Source: Niebla homalea
Lineage: Eukaryota; Ascomycota; Lecanoromycetes; Lecanorales; Ramalinaceae
Assembly: GCA_019925105.1 (NCBI GenBank)
Contig: JAHGAU010000029.1
Location: forward strand, 744,001 to 808,000
Reading direction: 5' to 3'
Length of the DNA stretch: 64,000 nt
In this document: piece by piece, positions 50,010 through 62,961 of the stretch
Numbering within the stretch: position 1 is the stretch's first letter
Layout: each line of letters opens with the position of its first letter
The notes under the pieces: generated by a model
The model's input: the letters and a program-made list of their open reading frames with translations, nothing else
Database searches by the model: none
Told to the model about the DNA's origin: nothing
Position numbers and translations under genes: made by a program

Positions 50010-50880
50010 AGAAAGAAGAATGGCGACGAACAAAGGGACCCCAGAGGTCCAAAACGATACGTATATATATAGCTTTAATGATAATAAGGGAAATATATTA
50101 AGTATAATAAGTAGAAATAACGTAATGGTTAAGAATAAAGTGGTAAACGGGTAAGTAACTTATATTAATAGAAACGGCAATTACGTATACGGATAATATA
50201 ATAATAATAAGCCGGATAACGCTTAAAATAAATAAGGAAATTAAGGTTAATAAAATACGCGTATTAAAACGTATAAAACGCGTAATAATAATACGGAGGT
50301 AATAGGTAAATAAAGGGGTAAAAAGGCCAGTACGGTATTAATAATAAAGGGTATAAATAGGGGGGAAAGGCGGGAAGACCGCGGTAAAAGTACTATTAAG
50401 GATATATAAAAGGGAAATAAAGTTAATAAGAAGGATAGAACCTTAAAAGATTAAAAGTAAAAGACGGAAATAATACGTTGCTTAATAAATAAGGGTAAAA
50501 GGGCGGTAAAAGAAATAATAAAAACTTTAAAAGGATTCTTTATAATAAAGTAAAAGGATATTACGTTAAAGACTTAACCGATATTATAGATTAGATTAAA
50601 AAACGTAAAGGACTTCTATATAAAGGTAAAGGTAAAGTTAAGGGAAACGGAGCGCTTATAGGGCTTTTAAGGGGCGGGAATAAGGACGTTAATAAGGGAT
50701 AAAGATAACGGCTTAAGGTTAAGGGTATAAAATAAGGGTATAAAAGTAATAATCCTTTAAGCGAGAAAGAGTTTAATAATAAAAATAATAAAAAGGGTAC
50801 TTACTGTAAAGAATAAAAGGATAACGGAAGAAAAAATAAATATATTAAAGAAAACGAGGATAATAATAATTTACACGTAA
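50010..50880 (+). mobile_element. LINE fragment B: 5' end and ORF1 part, plus strand
   Basis: The start codon at 50020 is followed by about 42 open codons beginning MATNKGTPEVQNDTYIYS, the best-preserved ORF1 start in the window. The body is purine-rich (basic residues), as in the other copies. Similarity fades near 50880, so only about 870 bases of the 5' part are recognisable. Confidence 0.75.
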
Positions 50881-53800
50881 AATTACGTTGTAATAATAAT
50901 TTACTTTAATCCTTTGTTATTTTACTTACGTATAAAGTTAATACGTTTTTAAGATTTATTAAATAAAAAAAATATAAAATTTAATTTTAAAAAGTTTTTT
51001 AAAGGAATAATATAAAAATTAAATATTTTTATAATAATTAAATATATTTTTATCGATTATTATTATTTTTAATATATAAGTATTATTAAACGTTTTTTTA
51101 ATAAAAAAATTAATTTGAATTTTCAAAATAATTATTTATTTATTTCTTACTTAAGCTTTATAAAATATTTATCATGTTTTTTAAATGTATTTAATCATAT
51201 TATTTTAATATTTATAGATTTTTTTATAATTAATAGATAAGAACCGGTATTAAAGTAAATAAATTAATTCTATATTTATAAAAAAGCGACCCAAAAAGAT
51301 TTCTTTATATAATAATAAACTATTCTTTGAATTACTCAATATTTTAATAAATAAATTTCTTAAAAAGTAAAAAAAAATTATAAACTTAATAAACCTTTAA
51401 ATAAAATATATTACGTTAAGGAGTTTTAAAAGGTTAATTACACGTAATTTAGAAAAGATATAATAAAGGGCTATAATATTTTAAAAAGGATAAAACGTTA
51501 ACATTAAATATTATATAAGAAGTAAAACTTATAAGAAAATAAATATAATAAAAAGTTTAAAATAATTTTTAATATAAATTAATATAATTAAGTAAATATT
51601 ATTCTTTTTCTTTTTAATTCCGATAAATATAAAGATAACTATAAATATACAATTAATATATATTATAGTATTTAATTAATTAATAAGTTAAGCTTCCACT
51701 TAATAATAAAGTTTTAATACGGAGTAATTTTCTAAAGTAATTATAATAATAAGTAATTAAAATAGACTTTTTTTTTATTATTATAAATAACAATAAGATT
51801 TATCGTTTATTCTATTATTTTAACTTTAATATATTAATATTATCCGTAATAATTATAAAGAAATATTATAAAATGCTTAAAAAAAATTAAACTTAATTTA
51901 CTTAAAGATCTCCCGGACGATAAAATTAAAGTCTCATTAATAATAAATTATTAACTTATTAATAATAAATAATTATAAACTATAGCTTAAAGGATCGTAT
52001 TATAGCCGTTACGATTAATAATATAAATAATAATAATATTATAATAGTTATATTACGTTAAAAGGTTAACTTATAATAAAAAACTTTTATAAATATTATT
52101 AAAAAAGAAATATTAATATTAAGGTAAGCTTTAAAATGGAGTAGGATAAAATATTTATTATATTTAATATGTAATATTTAGTTTTTACTTAAAGTTTTTT
52201 TAAATTTATTTTAAGGTTAATCCTTAAAATAAAAATATTAAATATTAATAAGGTTATCAATTTAAAGCTAAAAAGATAATAAATAAAGGCATAATTATTC
52301 TTAAAATACTTATAAAAAAAGATTAATTTATAATAATTATTATATTAATTTAACTTGTTTTAGATTAAAAAACGGCAATATATATAAATATAAATAATAA
52401 ACGTAAAAAAGCTTTTATTTAAATCCAATAAAGAAAATTAAATACTTAAACATCTATAATATCCTTAATAATAACTATAAATAAAAAGCGTAGAAAAATA
52501 TTATTAAATTTTTTTTAAAATATAAATACTTATTAAACCTTATTTTTCTATATAATAACTTACGTATTATTATTCCGTAAAGATATCGATTAATTCTTTA
52601 GAGAAAATAAAGGGATTAATTAAATTTTAAAACTTATTAAGTTAAAACAAAGTTATATAAGCTATTTAATAGAGCTTATTTCATTATTCTATTAAGTTAT
52701 TAAATTAATAAGTATTATTAAAATATTAACGATTTATTTAATTTTTAAATTTTACGCTAAGCTTTTTAATTATATTAAAAGATAAAAAAATTATTTATAT
52801 TATAAATTAATTTACTAAAAAAATGAGCTTATATAAAATTTGAAAAAATATAAATTAAATTATTTAAATATTATAATAAAACGTAAAGCTTTATTAATAA
52901 TTTATATAAATAAATAATATTCTTATATTTTTTAAATATTAATAAGATCTTTAGGATTAACGATTAATGTGTTAAGTAAGATAAAACCTTTCAATTTAAT
53001 ATTTATTAAAATACGCTTTAGGAAATTTTTAGTACGTATTAAGTAACCTTTAATTTTAACTTATTAATTAATTGAAATTTAAATAAACAGCCTTACGTAA
53101 TAAAGAATTTAAACTTATTCTTAAATAAAAATGATACTTTAAACGACCTTATTAATAATAAATAAACATAATATATAACGTACGGTAAATTTATATTAAT
53201 CTTTATATTTATTTAAGTTATTAATATATAATAACGTTACTTTAAGATTATAAAAAAAATAATTTTAACTTAATAAAAGTAATTATTTTATAAGTTATTA
53301 ATCCTACTATAAATAACCCGGGATATTCTTTATAATGCCTTTACCGGAGTTAATTATAAATATTACTTTTTTATTATTAAACGATATTATAATTATTAAA
53401 AACATTTTCATTTTATAACTTTTTAAATAAAGATATTAATTTATTATTATAAATAAAAAGAAAATTAATTAAGTTAAATATATAAGGATTTAAAAGTCAA
53501 TAATAAGGACTTTAAGGATTAAAAGGATAAGGATTAAAAGAGAAAAAAGAAATAAAAATATAATATTAATAAAATAATAACGTATATTAATAATAAAAAC
53601 AATAATAATAATATTAACGATAATAATAGTAATTTAAAAGACTTAAAAGGTCTTTTACAAATATATAAAGAGAATTTTTAACATAAGTTTAAATCAATTA
53701 ATAATTAAATTAATTTATAACCTTACGGATTAATAAACGGATAATTATTTAAATAAATTTTAAGAATTTAATTCCTTTTTAACGGTTAAAGTATTATGTA

Positions 53801-54087
53801 CCTTTAAACTTAAAGATAAAATAAAGGAGATTGTTATTATTATTATTATTAAGCCTCTTTAATTATAATTGAAATTAATAAAGGTAAATAAAATATTTTA
53901 AATAATTTAAAGTTTAATAATAATAATTATAATAAAATAGGTAAATATTATTTAAATATAAAAAGGTAAATTAATTACAATTTTAATAATATAAGTACAC
54001 CTTTTTAAAGCCTTTATAATTATCTTTATATTAATTATTATAATTATATCCCTTAATAAGAAGAATATTTCTCTTATCCGTTATTAG
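50881..54087. repeat. RIP-mutated DNA, element not identified
   Basis: About 3.2 kb of strongly AT-rich sequence with RIP signature. There is a purine-rich stretch at 53500-53570 and microsatellite-like AATA runs at 53570-53630. I recognise no domain motif. It is probably another retrotransposon body. Confidence 0.35.
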
Positions 54088-54229
54088 TATCCTAGTATTT
54101 CCTGGTACCGTACCGTTTTATACCGTTTACCACCGGTACAGGATAAGGATACCCTTTCCCTATCCCGTACCGGTCCCGTACCTATACCGTACCTTTCCCG
54201 CGGTATCAATCCCGTACCGGTTTGGGGAG
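54088..54229. mobile_element. Single arm of the CCGTACCGGT foldback element
   Basis: It aligns with the right arm (about 59690-59831) of the complete element: TACCACCGGTACAGGATAAG, CTTTCCCTATCCCGTACCGG, and the end CCGGTTTGGGGAG followed by TA. The opposite arm and the AT-rich centre are absent. It lies against the GC-rich repeat at 54235. Confidence 0.7.
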
Positions 54230-54234
54230 TAAAA

Positions 54235-54410
54235 GGGTATATTGCGTATAACTAAAGACACTAAAGTATAGAGGTGTAGGAGTCAAGGGGCCGAAGGCCC
54301 TAATATACCCAGTCGGTGACACTCCTGGGTACCGGACTAACCCCGGGCTTGGCCCGGGGTAGGCCCGGTAGGGCCTATGCCTGAGCTACTAATAACCCTG
54401 AACCCTGACA
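54235..54410 (-). repeat. GC-rich, palindrome-bearing repeat, copy 2 (LTR-like)
   Basis: The reverse complement matches 17809-17985: GGGCCGAAGGCCC and CCCCGGGCTTGGCCCGGGG palindromes, GTGACACTCCTGGGTACCGG, and the end AACCCTGACA (TGTCAGGGTT on the minus strand). It is essentially free of RIP. Its outer end is cut by the foldback arm at 54229. Confidence 0.65.
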
Positions 54411-56243
54411 ATATTATTAATCTTTTATGAAAATTAAGTATTATTTATCTTAGCTTTTTTATAATTACCGTTATTACTTTAAGGCGGCCGGACTTAAGGA
54501 TTAACGTTACAATAAGCTTTTTTTTCTTCATACCGTTTATTATAGTTTTTTATCCGTTTTTTTTTAATTAACTTTATTTCTATTTTAAGACCGTCCTTAA
54601 TTAATTTATTGGTTTAACTTTATATAATATATACCGTTAAACCCTAACGGTTATTCTGGTCTCTTTATGCTTAATTGTTTTAATCTTTACCGGGTATTTT
54701 AAATTTTATATTAAATACCTTTCCTTTCCGTACGTTATATACTTATATACGTCCTTAATAAGGCCTTTATTCATTAAGCCCGTATACTTATACGTATTAT
54801 ACCCCTTAGTATATATTATATATTTTATATTATTAAGGTATTTTATAATAATATACCCGTAACCTTAATACTTAAAATATTAATAAATATCCGCCGCTTT
54901 ATTTTACGGCTAGGTCAATTTAAAAAACCCTCCTTTAATAATCCTTTTATTTAGGATATTGTTATATATTTTTATTAACGTTACATTTAATATAACTATA
55001 AAGTATCTTTTTACCCGTTTTAAGGCATTTGACTTCTTTATTATTAGAAAAAATTATAATTAACGATTTTTAATTTGATATAAAAAAAATTCTTCTTTTC
55101 TATATACATTAAAATAAACTCTTTTTTTACTTTTATAAAATACGTTAAATATATCCTATTAATTATAACAATAAATAATTACCTTAATATTTTCGTTATT
55201 TTAATTTTATTTTTACGTTTTTTACCTTTTTAGGTTTACTTTTACCTTTACAGAAACCATATAAAGGAGGATATCTCCGCTTTATAATTTATATATAATA
55301 ATCATCTGCTCCGTTCATAGCTTTTTTATCACTTTAAACGTTTTTATAAGCTATAAAGGCTTTATTTTTATAATAATATTCCTTTCTTCTTTTGTTAATA
55401 AACGGATTATTACCTTTTTCGCTTTTTTTAATGCCGCCGTTTTCTTTTTAACTTATACCGTTCCCTTTCCGGTTATTATATACCTTTTTTTTACGGTTTG
55501 TATCGTTTAAGTTTCTTTTATTTAATAAGCTCCCATTATTACCTTTTTATTTTATATATTTGCTTTTTAATATTTATCTTTACCTTTTACCGGTATTTTT
55601 ATCATTCTTTAAGCTTCTTTTAAATTTTTTTATTTTAATTTTACTTTTATTTTTATAAAAAAGTCCTTTATTTTTTATAATTTTATTTATAACATTAATT
55701 AAATCTTTAACGTAGCAACCATTTATTCCGCTATAAGTAACCCGTTTAAGGCCTTTATTACCTCTTTTCCTATCTTAATTTTTCCGCGCATTTAACCTAT
55801 TATTTCTTTTACTCCTTATCCTTAATTATTTATAAACTTATCGCCCTTATTATCTTTATCTTTATTTTATATATTTTTAACGTTATTAACCTTAAATATA
55901 TATTTATCGCCTTTTCCCCTTACCGCTATTACCGTTGTAATGTTTTTAACGCTTTTTTTATTTATTATCTTTTTACGCGTTTTATATATCCCTTTACGTA
56001 TATCTTATTAACCATAATTCCATTATTTAGTTTAACGGTTATTCATCGCATTATTATTACGTCATTTATACAATTTCTTATTACTTTTATTAATATAGGT
56101 TATTTACCCGTATACTCTTTTATTCTTGATTATTATATTACTTACATTTATCACAATTAAAGCATTAGCCTCACTATCGCTTAAGCTATATGTATACGTA
56201 TCGTTTTGGACCTCTAAGGTCCCTTTGTTCGTCGCCATTCCAC
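54411..56243 (-). mobile_element. LINE copy D: 5' part with ORF1, minus strand
   Basis: The start codon on the minus strand is at 56238-56236 (MATNKGTLEVQN). The copy aligns with LINE A (6710-7660) and with 28790-30500 of LINE copy 1 (GCCCGTATACTTATACGTAT, TTAATAAATATCCGCCGCTT). It stops at about 54420 next to the GC-rich repeat, so the 3' half is missing. Confidence 0.78.
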
Positions 56244-56289
56244 CACTTCTATATTTTAAATATCATTAATTTATATATACTTTTAAAGA

Positions 56290-59200
56290 AATAGTTGATT
56301 GATTGACTGGTTGATTTATATTACGGATCTAGCTAAGCTAATTCCGGTATTCCTTAATAGTCGGCTATTAAGCCTTCTTAATAACCGTAAAATCTTAATA
56401 TCTATAACGTTAAAATTAAAAACCGGTATTTACTTAGCCTTTATTCTTATTTTAAAGGATAGAAAACGTTTACGGCCGTTTAAAAAATAATCATTTATTT
56501 ATATACTTTTTCAAAGAAACCCTATAATATTATAATTAAGTTTTTTTAAGGGTTACCTTTAAATTTATTGTTTTTCTATTTTTTTACGGGTCCGCTTTAT
56601 ATTAATATCTTAAGTAATACTCTTACATATTTTTTATTAATATATATATTATTATTATTTTAATTATAATTATCTTTTTATTTGATTATTATAATCGTTC
56701 TTTTTAAGGACTTTTAATAAACGTTTATTATTATATTTTTTCGGTTATAATATATACTTTTTAATTTATATAATTATTATAAGGTATTTACCTTTCCTTT
56801 TCCTTTTTGACCGGTAGCGGGTTTTCTTTATAAGGACTTTAATAACTTTATTTATTTTACTGGTAAAACTAAATTAAAGTAGTAGACTTATAAATGTTAT
56901 AAATTTTACGGCCGTTTAAATACCTTATTTTATAAAAAGTATTAGTTATAGTAATTATTTACCCTGGCCTTTTTAATTAATCCCGTTTTAAGTTCTATAA
57001 ATAATAGATATAAAATAAATACGGAAATTGCGTTTTATTCCCTTTATTTATATCTGTAATTAACGTCCGTTTAATTATTAATATATATAATAAAAAGGAA
57101 ATAAGTTAACCCGTTTTTATCTATCCGGAGTTAAATCCTTTATACTTTATTACCTTTCCTTATAATCCTATAACGGCGGAAATATTTATCGGTAATTTCT
57201 TTATTATTTAAGGTTAAATATTATCGCCCTTAAAGGATTAATTTTTTATATTTATATTAATGTTTATTTTATGATGATATAATTTATAAAATAACCATTT
57301 TTATTTTTATTTTTAAAATTTTTTTAAATTTTTATATTAAGCGTAAATTTATATAAATTTATATTAACTTTTTAAATATAACCTGGTTTAGATCAATTTA
57401 TTTGAATAAAGAAAATGGATATTTCATTTTTATTTTTTCTTACTTAAGACTTTTTAAGGTTTAGTTAGATCCGTCCGTTCCTTATAATTATAACCGGGTA
57501 TATATTCCTTTTAAGCCTTACTTAAGTAATTATTTAATCGAAAAATAACTTAATTAACGGTATAAAGATTTCGGATTTTAATACCGGGACGGGAATCGTT
57601 TTATATATGCCGTTAATTACTTTTAAATACGGGTTTTAAACATTTTATAACTATTAAATAAATTTTCTCTTATATCCGGGGGTATTTTTAAGAATATATT
57701 AAACAATTATTATATATATTATAGTTAACTTTATTACTACTTAATAAACGGTTTTAGCCTTCTATAGGGTAACACTTTACGTTAATACCGTAAAAGACGT
57801 AAAAAAATTTTCTTAACAAATTATTTTCCTTTCAACTTTTTTTATATAAACGTTTTAATTAAATTTCCCGTTAATTTAAAAACTAAAAACTTTAATATTA
57901 ATTTCCGGTTTCATTATAATTCTAGTTAGATCGATTATAGTTCTTATATTATATAGTTTTAAACTCTTAATTATATTAATAAATTTATATTTATATAATA
58001 TAAATTAAAATTTATATATCCTTATTTATTATAAATTTATTTTATCTTTAAATAATTTATATAAAAAAAAATATTATAGATTAATAAGTAAATATTATTA
58101 ATAAAACCTTTAATTTAGACTTTCTATCTTGACTTAATTAATTTTTTAATTAATAAATCGTTAAAAAAATAAGAATAAAATAAAGGAAATAAATAACCCT
58201 TAAAGGATCCCAGTTATAGCGGGCTTTATTGAATTAATTTTTTATTTTAAGTTAATTAATATTCGGTTACTTAAAAAACTCTTAATCCATTTTATAAAGA
58301 AGGATAATATCCTTTTTTTATAGGTTATATAATAATCTTTAATAATTTGTTTTATTAAAAGTTCTTATAATATTTTTATAAAAAAAGTTATAATATACTT
58401 TTTCTTATTACTTTATACCATATCTATATTATTAATTAAATCTTTAAGGGCCGTTTTTATCGACCGTACTCTCCTTATATTTTATTAATTAAGGAAAAGC
58501 CCATAATCTTTAACGTAATTATTAAGGATCTTTATAATTATTATTTTAAAAGCCTTTTTTAATATATATAAAAATATAATTAACTTATAAACTTTTATTT
58601 TTAAATCACTTAATTTAACCGGTTTCTTAGGATTATCGTTTTAATTTTCTTAAAGTTATAAAAATAATAATTAATATTAAAATAAACTTAAATTAAGTAA
58701 GTAAAAATCTTTTTAGATAATAATATTATTATAAATAAAAACCTATTTAAGATTCCGTTAAATTTAAAAACTTAATTTTTTTAAATTTATTAATTACTTT
58801 AATTATTATTTTTAAGTTATAATTCTGCTTATTGTTATTAAATCCGGGTACGTAATACCTTTAATATTAAACAAATTAACGTTTAACGGGGGAAAAAGCT
58901 TTTTGATAATTTCGCTTTTGTTATTAAAGGTATTGATTATTATATTATCAAATATTTTAAAAAACAGGAACTTAAGGATAAGTTTAAGTTTTTTATTTTA
59001 TTTTTTATTATATTTTTTCAGCTTTTAAATACTATAAAAAAAATAATTAAGTCGTAAATTATTAATTAGAAGTATATTTATTTAACTTTTGTACCAATCT
59101 TTTCTTTCTCTTTTTAAGTTTCCTTTAATTACATAAATATATTTTAGTTTTTATATTTAATAGCTTATTTGATTAATAGTCTTACTTTTATAATTATTAT

Positions 59201-60637
59201 TATATATTTTTTGTTTTAATAAGTTTTAACTTTTTAAGACGGTTTTATTATTAAGATCACTAAGTTAATTATTTTAATAAACGCTTTTATTATTTATTCT
59301 ATAAAAAAATTAATTTACTCGTATGATTTAACGGGGGAAGCTTTATTAATTACGTTATTACTACTCCCCCAACCGGGACGTTATGGGACGGGATTTGATT
59401 ATGGTCTTCCCATACCGGCCGGTACGGTATAAGGGTATTTCCCGTTCCCGTACCGTCCCTATCCCGGCGGTATGGGACCGGGGAATGCCAAGATCCCGGT
59501 GGCAAAAATATTAATAAAATATTTTTCTATTCTAAGTATAAAATATCCTATTTTTAATATTAAGCGAGCCGCTAAGCCTATTTAGGAAAAATGTTCACTT
59601 CTACCATTGAATTTTTAGATTTTTTTAAATTAATTTTGGTTATTTTTGGTATATATATTATTATTTATATACTATAAAAAGTAAAACGGTATCTTGGCAT
59701 TTCCCGGTCCCGTACCGGTCCTATACCGTTACCACCGGTACGGGATAAGGGTACCCTTTCCCTATCCCGTACCGGTCCCGTACCGATCCCGTACCTATCC
59801 CGCGGGATTAATCCCATACCGGTTGGGGGAGTAATTATTACCTCCTTTATTTTTATATATATTTGAGTTTCTTTAATTATCTTTTACGCTTTTTTTATTA
59901 ATATTAACGGTATTTTATTAACCGATTAATTTAAGGTTATTTATATTAATATATAATTTAAATTATATTTTAGGTTTTCTTAAAACTTATATACTATTAT
60001 TATATTAATAATCCTTTTTATACTGAATATTAAATCGATTATTATTTTCAATCCTTAGTTTTTTTACGTTATAATACCCTAAAATATTAATAATAAAACA
60101 TTAAATATTATAATATTTATTAAAAAAAATTGTTTTAATATAATTCATTATATAGCCTTTTTTATTCTGTGTATTATAATAAAATTTAAAGTTTCTTAAT
60201 ATAATATATTTACCGGATAAGGATAAAATACTTGAAAGTAATAATATTATTAAAAACTTTACTCTATTAATTAATAGCGGGTTATATATTATATATATTT
60301 AAATCGCCCCCTATTTTTTTTTTTTATGTAATTTAGAGCGTATATAAATTTTTCCCGCAATAAATAACGTTTTAATTATTTATTTTTAGTATTTATTTAT
60401 AAAGCAGTATATTTAAATCGTTTCATTTTCTTTAAATATTAGATAAAACCCTTTATCCAGGTTAATTAAGTAATATATATATAGATTATATAATAGCTCT
60501 AATATTATTATAATATTAATATCCTTTATTTCCTTAAACTTAAATATTCATAATATTGTTTTAATTACCTTATTTTATACGTTATATTATATTATTCTTA
60601 AAAGTATTAATATATTATATATTAATTTTTATTAAGG
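56290..60637 (-). mobile_element. LINE copy 3: ORF2 and 3' end, minus strand, cut by a Gypsy LTR
   Basis: The 3' terminus is at 56293-56340 (TGATTGATTGACTGGTTGAT tail, then ACGGATCTAGCTAAGC). Reverse transcriptase sequence around 57940-58700 aligns with 20330-21100. Endonuclease/ORF1-end sequence at 60250-60600 aligns with 28010-28390. A foldback element interrupts it at 59364-59831. It ends at 60637 where the Gypsy LTR starts, so the 5' end is missing. Only about 50 bases separate its tail from the 5' end of LINE copy D. Confidence 0.8.
59364..59831. mobile_element. 468-bp foldback/MITE element with long inverted arms and CCGTACCGGT motifs
   Basis: The ends are CTCCCCCAACCGG and CCGGTTGGGGGAG, perfectly inverted, inside arms of about 140 bp that both run to an AATGCCAAGAT word near the centre. 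The arms are built of short palindromic units (CCCGTACCGGT, CCGGTACGGG). The middle, about 180 bp, is AT-rich. TA lies outside both ends (59362-59363 and 59832-59833), as it does beside the single arm at 54230, which suggests a TA target duplication like that of Tc1/mariner-type MITEs. No coding frame. CA/TG are preserved. Confidence 0.8.
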
Positions 60638-60987
60638 TGTTAGCAGCTAGCGCCATCTCTGCGCCGGCGCTATAGTGGTGCGTTATATTGCTGCGCTAAG
60701 GTAGGCCGTTAGGCCTTAATAAAGGGCCTTGGTAAAAAGCCTTGGTAACGGCCTTAATATACGTCATTTATAAGCCGTAGCTTACTTAATAGGCGTAAAG
60801 CGGGATAATTATTATTTTTACCTTAAGTAAAGGTTATATTTTAATTCTTTTTGAGTTCCTTAAGAATTAATTTTATTATTAATTTATTTATTAAAGTAAT
60901 ACTTAAGTATTTAAACCGTAACGTTATATCTTTTATATTTATCTTTATTAATCCCGCCCGTATATTATTAATAAAGTTAATTTAATA
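60638..60987 (+). repeat. 5' LTR of Gypsy copy 4
   Basis: 350 bp. The start TGTTAGCAGCTAGCGCCATC and following CTCTGCGCCGGCGC are unmutated; the end TTAATTTAATA is the decayed form of CAGTCTAACA. Inserted into LINE copy 3 with TAAGG just outside. Confidence 0.85.
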
Positions 60988-62249
60988 TTTTAATTCTTCT
61001 TCCTTATTAATTATTAAAAAGAAAATCCGATATTATTATCGTAATAAATACCTAATTAACTTAATAAACTTTAAAATAAGAAAATAATATTTACCTTTTA
61101 ATTAAGAACCTTTTTATTATAAATAAATAAATTAAAGCGGCGGAATATTATTATAATATTATGGCTTAATAAGCTTAACTTCTAGAACTAAAATTTAAAG
61201 TTAACCGGCTTAAGGCTAAAAATCGTATTTATTAAAAGTATATATTTAATTATATTAACGTATAATATAAAGGTTTACGTTCCGGGATTTTCTTTTATAT
61301 TAATTTTATTATTTAGCTTGATACCGATAATATATTATTAACGGCTTTTATTTTATTTTATAAAAATAAGTTTTTTTATCCAGAAAAGCTTAAGTTATAT
61401 TAAAATAAATTTAAAGTTAAGTATTAAACGTAATTTATTAACTTAAAGAAATAATTTATATTTTATCTTAAGTACTTCTTTATTAAAAGAAAAAAGGTAA
61501 TTTTTTATTTAAGGTTTATTTTTTATAAAATCTTTAATTTATTAAATAAGGAAATTAATAAAATAAGTTATTAAGAACTTAAGGATAAACTTTTAAATTT
61601 AATAATTAATCCGGAAAACTACCGGTTTTTTTATTATAAACGGTTTAAGGATATTAAGTAATACTTTAATTAAAAAATAATATAATTCCATAATACTTTA
61701 AAAATTATAAAAGAAGACTTATTATTATTATTAAATAAATTTTATGTTTATATATTCTTTATAAAGCTTTTACCGAAGCTTAGAATTAAAATTCTTATAA
61801 TTAATAAAGTATTAAAAACCCAAGAAGATATTATAACGGTAATAATTATATAAGAAAATAACTTAAAGCGTATTATTAATAATAATTAAAAGGTTAGTAA
61901 AATCAAATCCCTTAAAAATAGGGTATTTAAATTTAATTTTAATAACTTAAAGCCGGCGTATACTTTTATTTAAAAAAACTCTTACGGTTAAAAATATAAA
62001 ATTATATTTAAAAACCTTAATACCGCCTTCAAAATAAATAAGAATATTAAGTATTATATATATTACGGAAAGGACTATTATATATCCGATTTTTCTACTA
62101 TTTTATAAAATAAAGTCTTAATAATAAACGTAAAATCCTAATAAAAAAATAACGTATTAAAAAACGATAAAGCTTTAACGGCGCCTTAAGGTTAAAGTTA
62201 ATAAAAAGATAATTAAAGGTATATTCAACTTTTATTATTAAAAGTTTCT
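60638..62249 (+). mobile_element. Ty3/Gypsy copy 4 (same family as copy 1): 5' LTR and gag, plus strand
   Basis: The LTR at 60638-60987 is followed by a decayed gag frame. 61500-61740 reads with few stops: LRFIFYKIFNLLNKEINKIS, ELKDKLLNLIINPENYRFFY, YKRFKDIK. This resembles the fungal Gypsy gag core, and the same sequence occurs on the minus strand at 15.33-15.15 kb in copy 1. The element is cut at 62250 by a Copia LTR; pol is outside the window or lost. Confidence 0.8.
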
Positions 62250-62398
62250 TGAAATGTAAGGTGTAAGTTGCTTGATTATTTCCTAAGTATAAAAGTGCGA
62301 TTAAGTACTCCTGCATCCCAGTTATCCTAATCGGGTTTAACTTCGGATTATATTTAATTTACCCGATTACCGGGTAATTAATATAAGTACTTTTAATA
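62250..62398 (-). repeat. 3' LTR of Copia element 4
   Basis: 149 bp, the same length as both LTRs of element 3 and alignable throughout; less mutated (GTAAGTTGCTTGATTATT kept). Confidence 0.83.
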
Positions 62399-62525
62399 TT
62401 CCCCTTCGAGCTTTAATATATTTATTACTTTATATTTATTATTTACTTATAATACTCTATATAAGCTTTAATCTTCATATAATATATATTTTATTTATAT
62501 GATATTTTTTTATAAGTTATTAGAG

Positions 62526-62594
62526 CTCCCTTATAATAATAGTTTTTATTCCTTTATAATAGTGGTTTTTACTCTTTTATAACGGTGGTCCTTC
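62526..62594. repeat. 23-bp tandem repeat, three units, Copia 3' UTR
   Basis: The units start CTCCCTTATAATAATAG, TTCCTTTATAATAGTGG and CTCTTTTATAACGGTGG. A related array lies at about 41153-41231 in Copia element 3. Confidence 0.7.
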
Positions 62595-62874
62595 GCGGTA
62601 AAATACTTTGAAAGATTATACTTATAGTTTTAATTATATAGTATTTACTCCTTTAAATCAAAGCCAACGTAACGATAATAAACTCCCTTATATCGTAAAT
62701 TATCCTTTAATAACCCCCCGGGGTACGTAATTTCATCCAGGCATACTCCGGGGTAAATATCGTTTTTTATAATTTACCCCCCTTTTAAAATATTCTCTTA
62801 ACCTTCTTACTTTATATATTAAATTTATATTAAAACGTACCCCTGAACTCCTTAAGACTAATAACGGCCTCTTT

Positions 62875-62961
62875 ATAAATAGCTTAAAGCCTACCCTATA
62901 AGTAGCTTAAAGTTTACTTTATAAGTGGCTTAAAGCTTACCCTATAAGTAACTTAAAGTTA
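62875..62961. repeat. 23-bp tandem repeat, nearly four units, Copia 3' UTR
   Basis: The units start ATAAATAGCTTAAAGCC, ATAAGTAGCTTAAAGTT, ATAAGTGGCTTAAAGCT and ATAAGTAACTTAAAGTT, with period exactly 23. The corresponding place in element 3 (about 41512-41572) has about two degenerate units. Confidence 0.75.

Noticed and set aside
62098..62316. 72-codon minus-strand frame
   Set aside because: It crosses from Gypsy gag into the Copia LTR; a chance frame.
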